A stretch of 64,000 nt of DNA, taken from NCBI RefSeq assembly GCF_042684865.1, contig NZ_JBHUML010000005.1, positions 496,001-560,000 of the forward strand. Reading direction: 5' to 3'. Under the pieces are notes generated by a model. That model was not told the DNA's origin and searched no databases. It saw only the letters and a list, made by a program, of their open reading frames with translations. This document shows positions 25,758 through 33,787 of the stretch, one piece after another. Every line of letters begins with the position of its first letter. Within the stretch, counting starts at the first letter, position 1. The DNA is from Salibacterium lacus (lineage in GTDB: Bacteria; Bacillota; Bacilli; Bacillales; Marinococcaceae). A program made the position numbers and the translations under genes.

Positions 25758-28106
25758 ATGGATGATCAAAGACGGTACCGGCACCGCTATGCCAAGTTAT
25801 CCCTTGCCGCCGTCCTCGGTTTGTCCTGGGCTGCAGGCGCAGAGACCGGTCAGGCTGCTTCTGAGGACGAAAGGAAAGTGACCATTAATGCAGAAAACAG
25901 TCATTCCACCATTTCAGAGGAAAGCAGGCAGGTCAGTACCAGTGAAGCTGATCCCGCAGATGCCGAAATCACAAAGGATGAAGCCGTGGAAAAACTCAGA
26001 ACTGTTCTTCCGGCACTTGAAGAAGCTGAAGTTCAGCAGATAGAGCTCCACCGCGATTCAGGCACACTAAGCGGCAGCGGACAGCTTGAATGGGATGTAC
26101 GATGGGAATACAGCGAAGGCAGTTCCAGCTACGGTTTTTCAGGAATTGTGAATGCGGTGACAGGAGACGTTATCCGTGCAAGCATTCTCGGCCCGATGAA
26201 CGAAGACACAAAGGCGTATTACCCTCCGGACATTTCTGAAGAAGAAGCTGCTGCTAAAGCAGAAGAAGTAATCAAAACCGCGGTTCCATCCGTGGATATC
26301 GAGCAGCTCAAGCGTGAGGGGAATACGACAACACCCCTTGAATCTCTGTTTGGAGACGTCGGATACACCATGAATTATGTCCCATACATAAACGGCGTTC
26401 CTGCTTCAGAACAAGCGATCCAGGTAGGCATTAACGGAGCCGGTGAGGTGACGAGCTTTTCCAACACCACCTCCCCTTCAGCAGAGTATCCGGAATCCGA
26501 ACCCGCAGTCACAAAAGAGGAAGCCCTTTCTACGTTTCAGGATAATGTCAATATAAGATTGGCTTACTACACTTCCCCTTCAAGAGCAGAGGAAGAAGTG
26601 TTTCTTGGGTGGGGACCAGCCCCCGCAAACAATCCCATGTACATCGATGCAGCTGCAGATGAATTCCTGGACCGCCAGGGAAAACCATACGAGCAAACGG
26701 ACCGTTCCTTTGAGGAACTCAACGCAGCCTCTACGTATGAACCACTGGAAACAGGAGAAGACGGTTCCATCTCCGAATCTCAGGCTGTTAGCGTTGTACA
26801 GCAGCAGATGGATAAACTGAAAGACCGTGAACCGGAGCAGGCTTCTCTTCGGCAGCAGCCGGACAGGGACACCTCCTCCTGGCAGTTAATATGGCAGGGG
26901 CAGCAGGGAACGGCCGGTGCTATCCAGACTGAAGTAGATGCTGCGACCGGACAGATTCTTACCATCAATCAATTCAGAGCAGGGGCCCCTCAAACAGGAT
27001 CAGGGGATGGAGAAGGAGTATCGGATGAAGCCTTGAAAGAAGAGGCCGTTTCCATTCTGTCCGCCCTGTACCCGGACGCCTCGGAACAATTTAAACTGGC
27101 TGATTCCAGCGGATCACCGGTTTCTGCCGCACAGAATATGAACAGATTTATGTTTCAGAGATTTGCCGGAGAGATTCCGGTGCAAAACGATCATATCACC
27201 ATTACGTTGAACAACAGTGGAGAGCTGGTCGAATACCGCAGAAATCTGACGTCCAACCTTGAAGAAAAGATAGAAGGATTGTCCGATGAAATCGGAGAAG
27301 AAGCCGCAGCAGGAAAGTACTCGGACTCTATCAATGCGTCGCTTTCCTATCAGTCCTTTCCGGTCGGAACGCATGCCGGATCAGAAGAAACCGAAACGAA
27401 ACTCGTATATCAAAAACAGCTGTCCAGTCAATCGGTAGTAAGCCCTGTGGTGAATGCACAAACCGGGAACTGGCAATCACCCGTCCCGGCGGCCACAGGA
27501 ATACCGGAGGAGAATGCTCCTCCTGCAAAGGACATCCAAGGCCATGAATCAGCGGATGCGCTTCAAACCTTAGTAAAATACAACGTGCTCACTCCAGATG
27601 CAGAAGGAAGTATCCACCCGGATGAAACACTCACTTACGGGGACTGGCTGCATATGGCAGCAAGTGCTGTCTCCCCAAGGTTTGACCGTTCCTCTTACAA
27701 CGCAAATGAAAGACGGGATGTGAAAGAAATATCAACGGACAGCCCTTCCTATGCTGTGGTTTCTTTCGCTGATGAACGAGAGTGGCTCGACAGCAGCCGT
27801 GACACGGTGGATCCTGATTCGGCGCTGACCCGTGAACAATTCGTTCAATCGATGGTCCGTATTCTCGGCTACGATCAGTTTGCCACCCACATGACAGACG
27901 AGACTCCGCCTTTCAACGATGCACAAGCCATCACAGATACCGGATCCATTAACGCCGCCCTGCAGCTCAATCTGATAGACAGCAGCAGAGACGCATTCGG
28001 ACCTGAAAGGGAAGTAACAAGAGCTCAGGCAGCCGAACACATGATTAACATGGCCGACCTGCAGAGCAGCATTGACCAGGACATCGACAACCCTCGGACA
28101 CCTTAA
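25758..28106 (+). CDS. S-layer-homology surface protein with YcdB/PepSY-like repeats
   Basis: A 782-aa exported protein. The N-terminus has a basic stretch followed by LSLAAVLGLSWAAGAETGQA, a likely signal peptide. The body contains repeated YcdB/PepSY-type units, recognisable by A-x-x-x-L/A-x-x-x-x-P ... W-x-V-x-W and GEVxSFSNTTSP-like strands (WDVRWEYSEGSSSYGFSGIVNAVTG; WQLIWQGQQGTAGAIQTEVDAATG). The last 190 residues show SLH-like motifs (LTREQFVQSMVRILGY; VTRAQAAEHMINMADL) that bind secondary wall polymer. The RBS region at 25745 is GAGGAG. Very acidic, as expected for a surface protein of a salt-tolerant bacterium. Function beyond surface anchoring is unknown. Confidence 0.82.
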   Translation: MDDQRRYRHRYAKLSLAAVLGLSWAAGAETGQAASEDERKVTINAENSHSTISEESRQVSTSEADPADAEITKDEAVEKLRTVLPALEEAEVQQIELHRDSGTLSGSGQLEWDVRWEYSEGSSSYGFSGIVNAVTGDVIRASILGPMNEDTKAYYPPDISEEEAAAKAEEVIKTAVPSVDIEQLKREGNTTTPLESLFGDVGYTMNYVPYINGVPASEQAIQVGINGAGEVTSFSNTTSPSAEYPESEPAVTKEEALSTFQDNVNIRLAYYTSPSRAEEEVFLGWGPAPANNPMYIDAAADEFLDRQGKPYEQTDRSFEELNAASTYEPLETGEDGSISESQAVSVVQQQMDKLKDREPEQASLRQQPDRDTSSWQLIWQGQQGTAGAIQTEVDAATGQILTINQFRAGAPQTGSGDGEGVSDEALKEEAVSILSALYPDASEQFKLADSSGSPVSAAQNMNRFMFQRFAGEIPVQNDHITITLNNSGELVEYRRNLTSNLEEKIEGLSDEIGEEAAAGKYSDSINASLSYQSFPVGTHAGSEETETKLVYQKQLSSQSVVSPVVNAQTGNWQSPVPAATGIPEENAPPAKDIQGHESADALQTLVKYNVLTPDAEGSIHPDETLTYGDWLHMAASAVSPRFDRSSYNANERRDVKEISTDSPSYAVVSFADEREWLDSSRDTVDPDSALTREQFVQSMVRILGYDQFATHMTDETPPFNDAQAITDTGSINAALQLNLIDSSRDAFGPEREVTRAQAAEHMINMADLQSSIDQDIDNPRTP

Positions 28107-28141
28107 AGACAAAGAGTCGGGGACAAAACCTCTAAAAGAAA

Positions 28142-28185
28142 CGAAAAATGCCGAACGGTTTAAAAAAATCGTTCGGCATTTTTCG
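28142..28185 (+). terminator. Terminator after the SLH protein gene
   Basis: A perfect 16-bp stem CGAAAAATGCCGAACG / CGTTCGGCATTTTTCG with a 12-base loop. The 3' arm ends in ATTTTTCG. Symmetrical, so it may act both ways. Confidence 0.85.
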
Positions 28186-28747
28186 TTCCTGAGACAAGCC
28201 GCTGCGCCAACATGCTTTGCTTTCTCTCCAGAGTACAAGGGGGGACATCGATTCGCCGGGGCTCCACCGGATCAGCTGCCTGTCGAAACCGGCGGAGCCC
28301 GGCCGTTCCAGGTCTCTGATCACGACGCCGGCCGGTATAGCGCAGTATAAAGGCAGACAAAGGCATGGCGGATGTACGGGAGGTTTAGAACATGGAGGCG
28401 TTTGTGCGTGTCGTTCGGGATGGGTCGACGGGCGTTGTTCGTTGGGAATGGGTCCGAAGGCACTTCAGGAGGTGGTGCGTCCCCATAAACGTCGTTCGGC
28501 CCATCGCCTGAAGCACTTCAGTATATAGGGCTCCCCTCAAAACGTCATCAGACATGATTCATAAAGCACTTTAGAGGATTTCGTGCCCCTGTAAACGTCA
28601 CCCGGGAACCAATCTACGCTGCGTTCAGCGGGAAAAGGAAAAAAGGAACGAGCCGACACAGCCAAGAGTCCGCGCCGCTGCCTGAAAAGAGAAAGGAATC
28701 GTTCATAAGCCGGCGCGCCCTTCAACGTCATGGTCCGGTGGAAATAC
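28186..28747. repeat. Gene-free region with a three-unit 53-bp-period repeat array
   Basis: CACTTYAG occurs at 28461, 28514 and 28567 and AAACGTC ends at 28493, 28546 and 28599. Each pair is separated identically and the units repeat at exactly 53 bases, with conserved CCCC before the AAACGTC. A partial fourth end (GCGCCCTTCAACGTCATGG) lies near 28715. No reading frame with a credible start covers the array. The left part carries GCCGGCCGGTAT (about 28328), shared with position 13291. Confidence 0.65.
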
Positions 28748-28783
28748 GTCACGGGCACCCCGCTTCTGCGGGGTGCCCGTGAC
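28748..28783. terminator. Perfect 16-bp hairpin downstream of the chemoreceptor operon
   Basis: GTCACGGGCACCCCGC - TTCT - GCGGGGTGCCCGTGAC is a flawless stem with a tetraloop. There is no T-run on either side, so it may protect mRNA 3' ends or be a repeat rather than a classical terminator. Confidence 0.5.
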
Positions 28784-28826
28784 TCGTGCTTTCCTGCGCC
28801 TATTTTATTTTTGTACCAGACTCTTT

Positions 28827-30005
28827 TTATGCTTGTGCTGCGAGCTCCTTTTCCTGTATCTGTCCGATGATGTCCGAAAGCGTCTCAGCTGAGGAGGACA
28901 CTTCCTGCATCGAGGCGTTCACCTCTTCGATAACGGCTGCGCTGTTCTGAAGGGTGCCATTGGAGTCGCTCACAATGTCCGACACTTTTTCAAGAGAGCC
29001 GGCTACCTGATTTATATTTCCTGTTACTTCACCAATTGCTGTGGATATGTCCTGAATAAACTCATCCATTTCTTCCATACCCGAATGAATGTTTTTAAAT
29101 ACACGCCCGGCGTTTTGGTTTAATTCTTTCCCTTCTTCCACCGAATCGCCGCCTTTTTTGATGACACGAACAGCTTGATTCGTATGGTCCTGGATTTCAT
29201 CAACCAGATCCCGGATGTTGCCGGTTGCCTGATTCGTCTGCTCAGCCAGTTTCCGAACCTCATCTGCCACGACGGAGAAACCTTTCCCATGCTCTCCTGC
29301 TCTTGCCGCCTCAATTGCCGCATTCAGCGCCAGCAGATTCGTCTGATCCGAGATGTCAGTAATTAACGTAAGGATACTGCCGATTTCATCCGTTTTCTGT
29401 CCAAGGTCACCTACCACATGCACAGACTGATTCACGTGGTCCCCGATTACATCCATGTGATCCGTGATTTTCCGGACAGCTTCATCTCCTTCCCGGAAAC
29501 GCTCAATAGACTCTTTGGAAGATTCGGAGACGAATGTAATGCTTTCTGAGATCTCCTGAAGGGTGAAAAATATCTGTGACGAGGTGCCGTTGATGTCCTG
29601 GATGGTTTTCACCTGTTCATCCGTCCCGGAAGCAAGCTCCTGCACAGTCGTCGCAATCTCATCGACAGCCTGACTCGTTTCCTTCGTCGACGCTGTAAGG
29701 TTGGAGGAAACGGCAATAGTCTGCTGTGCCAGCTGATCGAAGTCTTTCCCCTTTTCACCGGACACAGAGGACGGTACTTCCCCCTGAGGCTGCACTTGAA
29801 TATCCCGCACAGAGCGCAGCACATGGCGCAGATAAAACCAGGCCGCTGCGAGCACAATAATCAGGCTGATGACACCCGCACTCCAGACAGCAGCTGTCCC
29901 AGTGGAAACAGCCAGAACAACCCCGACCGGAATAATGGCTGCCGCGGCGGAAAAAAAGAATAATTTCACGAGTAAACGTTGGTGTAAAGAATAATCATTT
30001 TGCAT
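28827..30005 (-). CDS. Methyl-accepting chemotaxis protein with minimal sensing domain
   Basis: A 392-aa chemoreceptor. Residues 15-65 hold two adjacent hydrophobic segments with almost no loop between them, so there is no periplasmic ligand domain and no clear HAMP. The rest is the coiled-coil signalling domain with the highly conserved tip DQTNLLALNAAIEAARAGEHGKGFSVVADEVRKLAEQTN near residues 225-263. It should couple to CheA/CheW. It is the last gene of a four-gene operon behind a ThDP enzyme, a carboxymuconolactone decarboxylase-like protein and a 125-aa protein, which suggests it responds to a cytosolic or membrane-derived cue tied to that metabolism (inference). Confidence 0.9.
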   Translation of the reverse strand: MQNDYSLHQRLLVKLFFFSAAAAIIPVGVVLAVSTGTAAVWSAGVISLIIVLAAAWFYLRHVLRSVRDIQVQPQGEVPSSVSGEKGKDFDQLAQQTIAVSSNLTASTKETSQAVDEIATTVQELASGTDEQVKTIQDINGTSSQIFFTLQEISESITFVSESSKESIERFREGDEAVRKITDHMDVIGDHVNQSVHVVGDLGQKTDEIGSILTLITDISDQTNLLALNAAIEAARAGEHGKGFSVVADEVRKLAEQTNQATGNIRDLVDEIQDHTNQAVRVIKKGGDSVEEGKELNQNAGRVFKNIHSGMEEMDEFIQDISTAIGEVTGNINQVAGSLEKVSDIVSDSNGTLQNSAAVIEEVNASMQEVSSSAETLSDIIGQIQEKELAAQA

Positions 30006-30030
30006 CGTTATCGTACACTTCCTGACTATA

Positions 30031-30408
30031 TTAAATTTTCATTTCGGGTATATCCATGAACTGGAGCGCATCTTCAAGTGTTGTGAACGCTCGAACTCTT
30101 TCGTATGTTTCTGCCTCTTTGGACAAGCGGTTGAGCTGCATCTTCAAGGCGACGTTCGGCGCGACCGTGGCGTTTTTCTCTACATTATCCGACACCCAGC
30201 TCATCAATTCGCTCCATATTTCATTCACTTCCGGTTTCGCCACCGAATGAATATTGCTGTTGTCATTTAAAAACTTATTGATGCCCGGCTGGTTTATCGC
30301 CCGTCTTACTACTTCCGCCTGCTGCTTCGCTTCTTCGACAGTTTCCGCCATTTCATTGTATTTGAAATAAAATACATCTTTATATGTCTTCGTCTCATAT
30401 TTCTCCAT
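30031..30408 (-). CDS. Uncharacterised 125-aa protein of the ThDP/chemoreceptor operon
   Basis: Not recognised with certainty. The 125-residue sequence is soluble, charged and without a signal peptide. It opens KTYKDVFYFKYNEMAETVEEAKQQ and ends VRAFTTLEDALQFMDIPEMKI. The closing pattern (aromatic-x-T-L-E-D-A-L-x-F) recalls STAS/SpoIIAA-like small proteins, but this is weak. RBS GGGG precedes the ATG. It is packed between a carboxymuconolactone decarboxylase-like gene (12-base gap) and a chemoreceptor (25-base gap), so it probably serves the same process, possibly as an adaptor or sensor. Confidence 0.7.
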   Translation of the reverse strand: MEKYETKTYKDVFYFKYNEMAETVEEAKQQAEVVRRAINQPGINKFLNDNSNIHSVAKPEVNEIWSELMSWVSDNVEKNATVAPNVALKMQLNRLSKEAETYERVRAFTTLEDALQFMDIPEMKI

Positions 30409-30420
30409 GGTTACATCCCC

Positions 30421-30795
30421 TTAAATGTCTTCTTCCTGAAGTACCTCTTTAAAAATAAACAGCGCATGAATCGCTTTGGGAAAACCCGCATAAGCACTGC
30501 AGTGATGCACGGTTTCCATAATTTCCTCCTGCGATACACCTACGTGCAGAGCTGCTCTGAAATGATACGCAAGACCACGCCCGGCATCCCCCTGGGTAAT
30601 TAAAGAAGAGAGCGTAATGAGCGCCCGCTGCTTCAAATCAAGAGCATCATCTGCGTAAACCTCCCCGTACCCGAATTCGAGCGCAAGCTTTGCCAGTCTC
30701 GGTGAAAATTTCTGAAGCTCCTCCATGGCGGCCAGGCCGTTTGCTCCAGCCATTTCCTCTATCTGTTTCCAGCCTGCCTGTTCTTTGTCTGTCAT
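30421..30795 (-). CDS. Carboxymuconolactone decarboxylase family protein
   Basis: A 124-aa helical protein of the CMD/AhpD superfamily. The segment DLKQRALITLSSLITQGDAGRGLAYHFRAALHVGVSQEEIMETVHH matches the PcaC-like core. HHCSAYAGFPKAIHAL near residue 95 carries a single Cys and two His, not the CxxC of peroxidase-type AhpD. It may therefore be a decarboxylase, a hydrolase or a small-molecule binder. RBS AAGGAGG. It lies 21 bases after the ThDP enzyme stop in one operon. Confidence 0.85.
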   Translation of the reverse strand: MTDKEQAGWKQIEEMAGANGLAAMEELQKFSPRLAKLALEFGYGEVYADDALDLKQRALITLSSLITQGDAGRGLAYHFRAALHVGVSQEEIMETVHHCSAYAGFPKAIHALFIFKEVLQEEDI

Positions 30796-30816
30796 GCTTT
30801 GTCCTCCTTCAGATAT

Positions 30817-32472
30817 TCAGGCTCTTGCCATCGTCGGCGGCATTTCTTCCTTATCTACCAGTACTTCGATTACCGTAGGACCTTGTCTGTGTAAGGCAGA
30901 GCGGCAGGCCGTAGCTATCTCTTCCATTGTCGTGCAGCGGGCAGCGTCTGCGCCAAGTGATTTCCCAAACAACGCTGCGTTCATATCTGTGTCATAACGG
31001 ACGCCGGCTGATCTGCCGAGATTATTCTTCATTCCCTTGTCTACCATGTCCAGCATACCGTTATTAAACACGAAAAACAAAACGCCCGTCTGCTGATTCA
31101 CCGCGGTGGAAACTTCAGTTCCATGCATCAAAAAGCAGCCATCTCCGGTAAAACAGGCAATCTTCTTTTCAGGTGCAGCTATCTTCGCTCCTATCGAAAA
31201 GCCGATGCCGTGACCCATCGCCCCGAACACATCGTCAAAGAAAAACGTGCCCGGCTGCACGGTATCAAAATACTTGATACCGTAAAAGGTATGGCTGCCG
31301 TCATCCCCGTAAACGATTGTCTCTTCCGGTATCAGTCTGCGCAGCTCTGTCATCACGGCTGCGATGGAAAGTCCGGCATGCCCGGACCCCCGATTTTTCA
31401 CCGCAGCTGCAGCCGCCTCTGTTTCTTTTGCCCAGTACGGTGCCAAATCCCGCATAACAGAGCCTTCCACGGGTTCTGCCTCGTCAAGAAGGCGGCGCAG
31501 GTTTGTTTTGGCATCCCCTTTCACAAACATCGTTTCAACAGGAAGAGACTTCCCGGCAAATGCATCACTGCAATCAAGCTGAATGACTTTTTGTGGATAC
31601 ATCGATTCATTCATTCCCGCGATGGACATGTCGCTCAAAGTGGATCCGACGACAACGAGTACATCTGTTCCCTCCTGAAGAAAAGCACTTGCGGCTTCTG
31701 TTCCTCCCAAGCCGAATCCACCAAGTGATAAGGGATGTTTCGTTGGAAACGTTCCTTTGCCGCCGGGAGTTGTCATCACCGGCATATTCCACTGCTCTGC
31801 TGTGTGCCGGACTTCTTCATAGGCGTTTGAAATATGTACTCCTTTACCTAAAAGCATCACCGGTCGCTCAGCTCCGTGAATTTCTTTTTCCATTTCCTTC
31901 AGTTTCATAGATACCATATGCTCTTCGATTTCAAAGGCGGGAAGCTCAAGCGGTTCTATTTCAGTAGTCAGCACATCCAGCGGAATGGAGAGATGAACCG
32001 GCCCTTTCTCTCCGGTAAGTGCTTTTTGAAATGCATGCTGTAAATAATTTTTCAAAGAACGGCTGTCTTCCACCTTGGCACTGAATTTCGTTACGGGTTT
32101 GAAAAGCTCTGTTAAATCTGTTCCGAACATGCTTGAATCCTGTCCCAATGCCTTCCCGGTTTCATGTAAAGGAGGGTGTCCTGTGATCATCAACACGGGG
32201 GCATGATAGGCTTTTGCCTGACCGGCAGCCGTTAAAAGATTCGTGCCGCCCGGACCCGACGTTCCTACAGCAACTCCGAGAGTCTGGTTCTGCATCGCAT
32301 AGCCTGCGGCCATATAACCGCCGCCTCCCTCATGACGGGTCAACACAAAATCCATGCCCTGCGCCTCCATCTCCAGTATCAAAGGAACAACAGGTTTCCC
32401 CGGAATTCCAAACGCGTGCCTGCATCCCATGTTCTTCAACTGTTCCACAATAACAGATGAAACTTTAGGCAT
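30817..32472 (-). CDS. Thiamine diphosphate-dependent enzyme (acetolactate synthase-like large subunit)
   Basis: A 551-aa enzyme with the three-domain ThDP fold. The N-terminal domain holds the activating Glu in VLTRHEGGGGYMAAGYA near residue 50. The central domain contains KGVHISNAYEEV. The C-terminal domain has the cofactor motif GDGCFLMHGTEVSTAVNQQTGVLFFVFNN near residues 425-455. The ATG at 32472 (MPKVSSVIVEQLKNMG) follows a GGGGGAAAG site. No small regulatory subunit or ilvC neighbour is present, so biosynthetic acetolactate synthase is doubtful. A decarboxylase or lyase of the POX/IlvB/oxalyl-CoA type is possible. First gene of the four-gene operon. Confidence 0.85.
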   Translation of the reverse strand: MPKVSSVIVEQLKNMGCRHAFGIPGKPVVPLILEMEAQGMDFVLTRHEGGGGYMAAGYAMQNQTLGVAVGTSGPGGTNLLTAAGQAKAYHAPVLMITGHPPLHETGKALGQDSSMFGTDLTELFKPVTKFSAKVEDSRSLKNYLQHAFQKALTGEKGPVHLSIPLDVLTTEIEPLELPAFEIEEHMVSMKLKEMEKEIHGAERPVMLLGKGVHISNAYEEVRHTAEQWNMPVMTTPGGKGTFPTKHPLSLGGFGLGGTEAASAFLQEGTDVLVVVGSTLSDMSIAGMNESMYPQKVIQLDCSDAFAGKSLPVETMFVKGDAKTNLRRLLDEAEPVEGSVMRDLAPYWAKETEAAAAAVKNRGSGHAGLSIAAVMTELRRLIPEETIVYGDDGSHTFYGIKYFDTVQPGTFFFDDVFGAMGHGIGFSIGAKIAAPEKKIACFTGDGCFLMHGTEVSTAVNQQTGVLFFVFNNGMLDMVDKGMKNNLGRSAGVRYDTDMNAALFGKSLGADAARCTTMEEIATACRSALHRQGPTVIEVLVDKEEMPPTMARA

Positions 32473-32734
32473 ATATCTTCTTTCCCCCTTCTGTGTAATG
32501 GTATCATGTAGTACTAATAATATCCCCCCTCTATTATCGGACAAAATATTACATTTTCAAGGAAAAAAGTCCACTCTCAGCGAAAATTCCGTATTCTTGA
32601 AGGAGGGGATGGAATATAAAGAGTCACCGCCTTTTTTTTGATTAAGTGAATCATTTTTCCTGGTTTTTTATGCTTACTTCATTAAAAATCCGGGTATGAA
32701 AGATAGAACGAACATATAAGTTGGAGGGTACAAC

Positions 32735-33787
32735 ATGAAAAACGGATGCGACATCTGCATGCCGCAGCACAAAGGATACACTGTAACACTTAAAAACAAA
32801 CAGAACATGGAGCCGCTCCTCCCTTATTTTTCTTCCTTCGACAGCAGCAGGTGGATGAAAATAGATAATAGCTCGTTCTGGGCAGAAGAATCGATTGTTT
32901 TTGATATGCTGGATTACCTTGAAGCACACTTTGACACCTCAAACATACTGGCGGCACCTGCCAAAAAAACCGACCAGGACGTTCATGAGTCAACGATGCT
33001 GCCGCTGTCTGTACTGCATCAGGAGAAAGAAGCAAGCTGGATTGACACCATCATAGAGGAAGAAAGAATCTTATCCTATTTCCAGCCGATTGTCCGTAAG
33101 AACGGCGGGGGTCTGGAGGTTATCGGACATGAAATTCTGGCCCGCGGGATGGCCGAAGACGGTAGTATCATTTCACCGTTTCACATGCTGGAGGCAGCCC
33201 GCACAAGAAACCGGCTGTTTTCGCTGGACCGCGCCTTCCGCATCAAAGCCGTGGAAAACGCCGCAGCGATAAAGGACAAAATGATATTTATCAACTTTAT
33301 CCCCACCGCCATTTATGTTCCCGAACACTGCTTGTCCTCGACCATTGAACGAATCAACACACTCGGCATCCATCCCGGTAATGTTGTGTTTGAAGTCGTG
33401 GAAAGCGATGAAGTCCAGGATCTAACGCATCTAAAAAACATCCTCAACCATTACAGGGCCTCCGGCTTCCAGTATGCCCTGGATGATGTCGGGACCGGAG
33501 TCAATCATATTGAAAAGACCGACTACCTCCAGCCTGACATTGTAAAACTGGCACGGGAGTATGTAGACGGCATTACCGGGGACACCGGTAAACAGAAGGC
33601 GGCCCGCTCTCTGCTCGAAACGGCTGCCGGAACCGGTGCAAAGACCCTCGCTGAAGGGGTGGAACGAAAAGAAGATATGGACATGCTTTCGGACATGGGG
33701 TATGAACTTTTTCAAGGGTATTATGTTGCCAAACCGCAGACAGAGCCGGTGCACGCAGTAAGGGAGGCTGGTGATGACTACTTATAA
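32735..33787 (+). CDS. EAL-domain c-di-GMP phosphodiesterase
   Basis: A 350-aa cytosolic protein. Residues 1-95 form an unassigned N-terminal part starting MKNGCDICMPQH, a CxxC pair followed by His that might bind metal. The EAL domain occupies about 105-345. Its motifs are SYFQPIV, GHEILAR (EIL in place of EAL), FINFIP, FEVVESDEV, ALDDVGTG, DIVKLA, AEGVE and QGYYVAKP. All usual metal and base residues are present, so activity is likely despite the variant signature. Its 3' end overlaps the diguanylate cyclase gene, implying joint production of opposing activities. Confidence 0.9.
   Translation: MKNGCDICMPQHKGYTVTLKNKQNMEPLLPYFSSFDSSRWMKIDNSSFWAEESIVFDMLDYLEAHFDTSNILAAPAKKTDQDVHESTMLPLSVLHQEKEASWIDTIIEEERILSYFQPIVRKNGGGLEVIGHEILARGMAEDGSIISPFHMLEAARTRNRLFSLDRAFRIKAVENAAAIKDKMIFINFIPTAIYVPEHCLSSTIERINTLGIHPGNVVFEVVESDEVQDLTHLKNILNHYRASGFQYALDDVGTGVNHIEKTDYLQPDIVKLAREYVDGITGDTGKQKAARSLLETAAGTGAKTLAEGVERKEDMDMLSDMGYELFQGYYVAKPQTEPVHAVREAGDDYL

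Noticed and set aside
28461..28599. A CRISPR array
   Set aside because: Only three units, with degenerate 'repeats' and no constant-length unique spacers; no cas genes nearby.
30817..32472. Biosynthetic acetolactate synthase IlvB
   Set aside because: No ilvN, ilvC or leu neighbours, and the operon partners are a CMD-family protein and a chemoreceptor; only the general ThDP family is supported.
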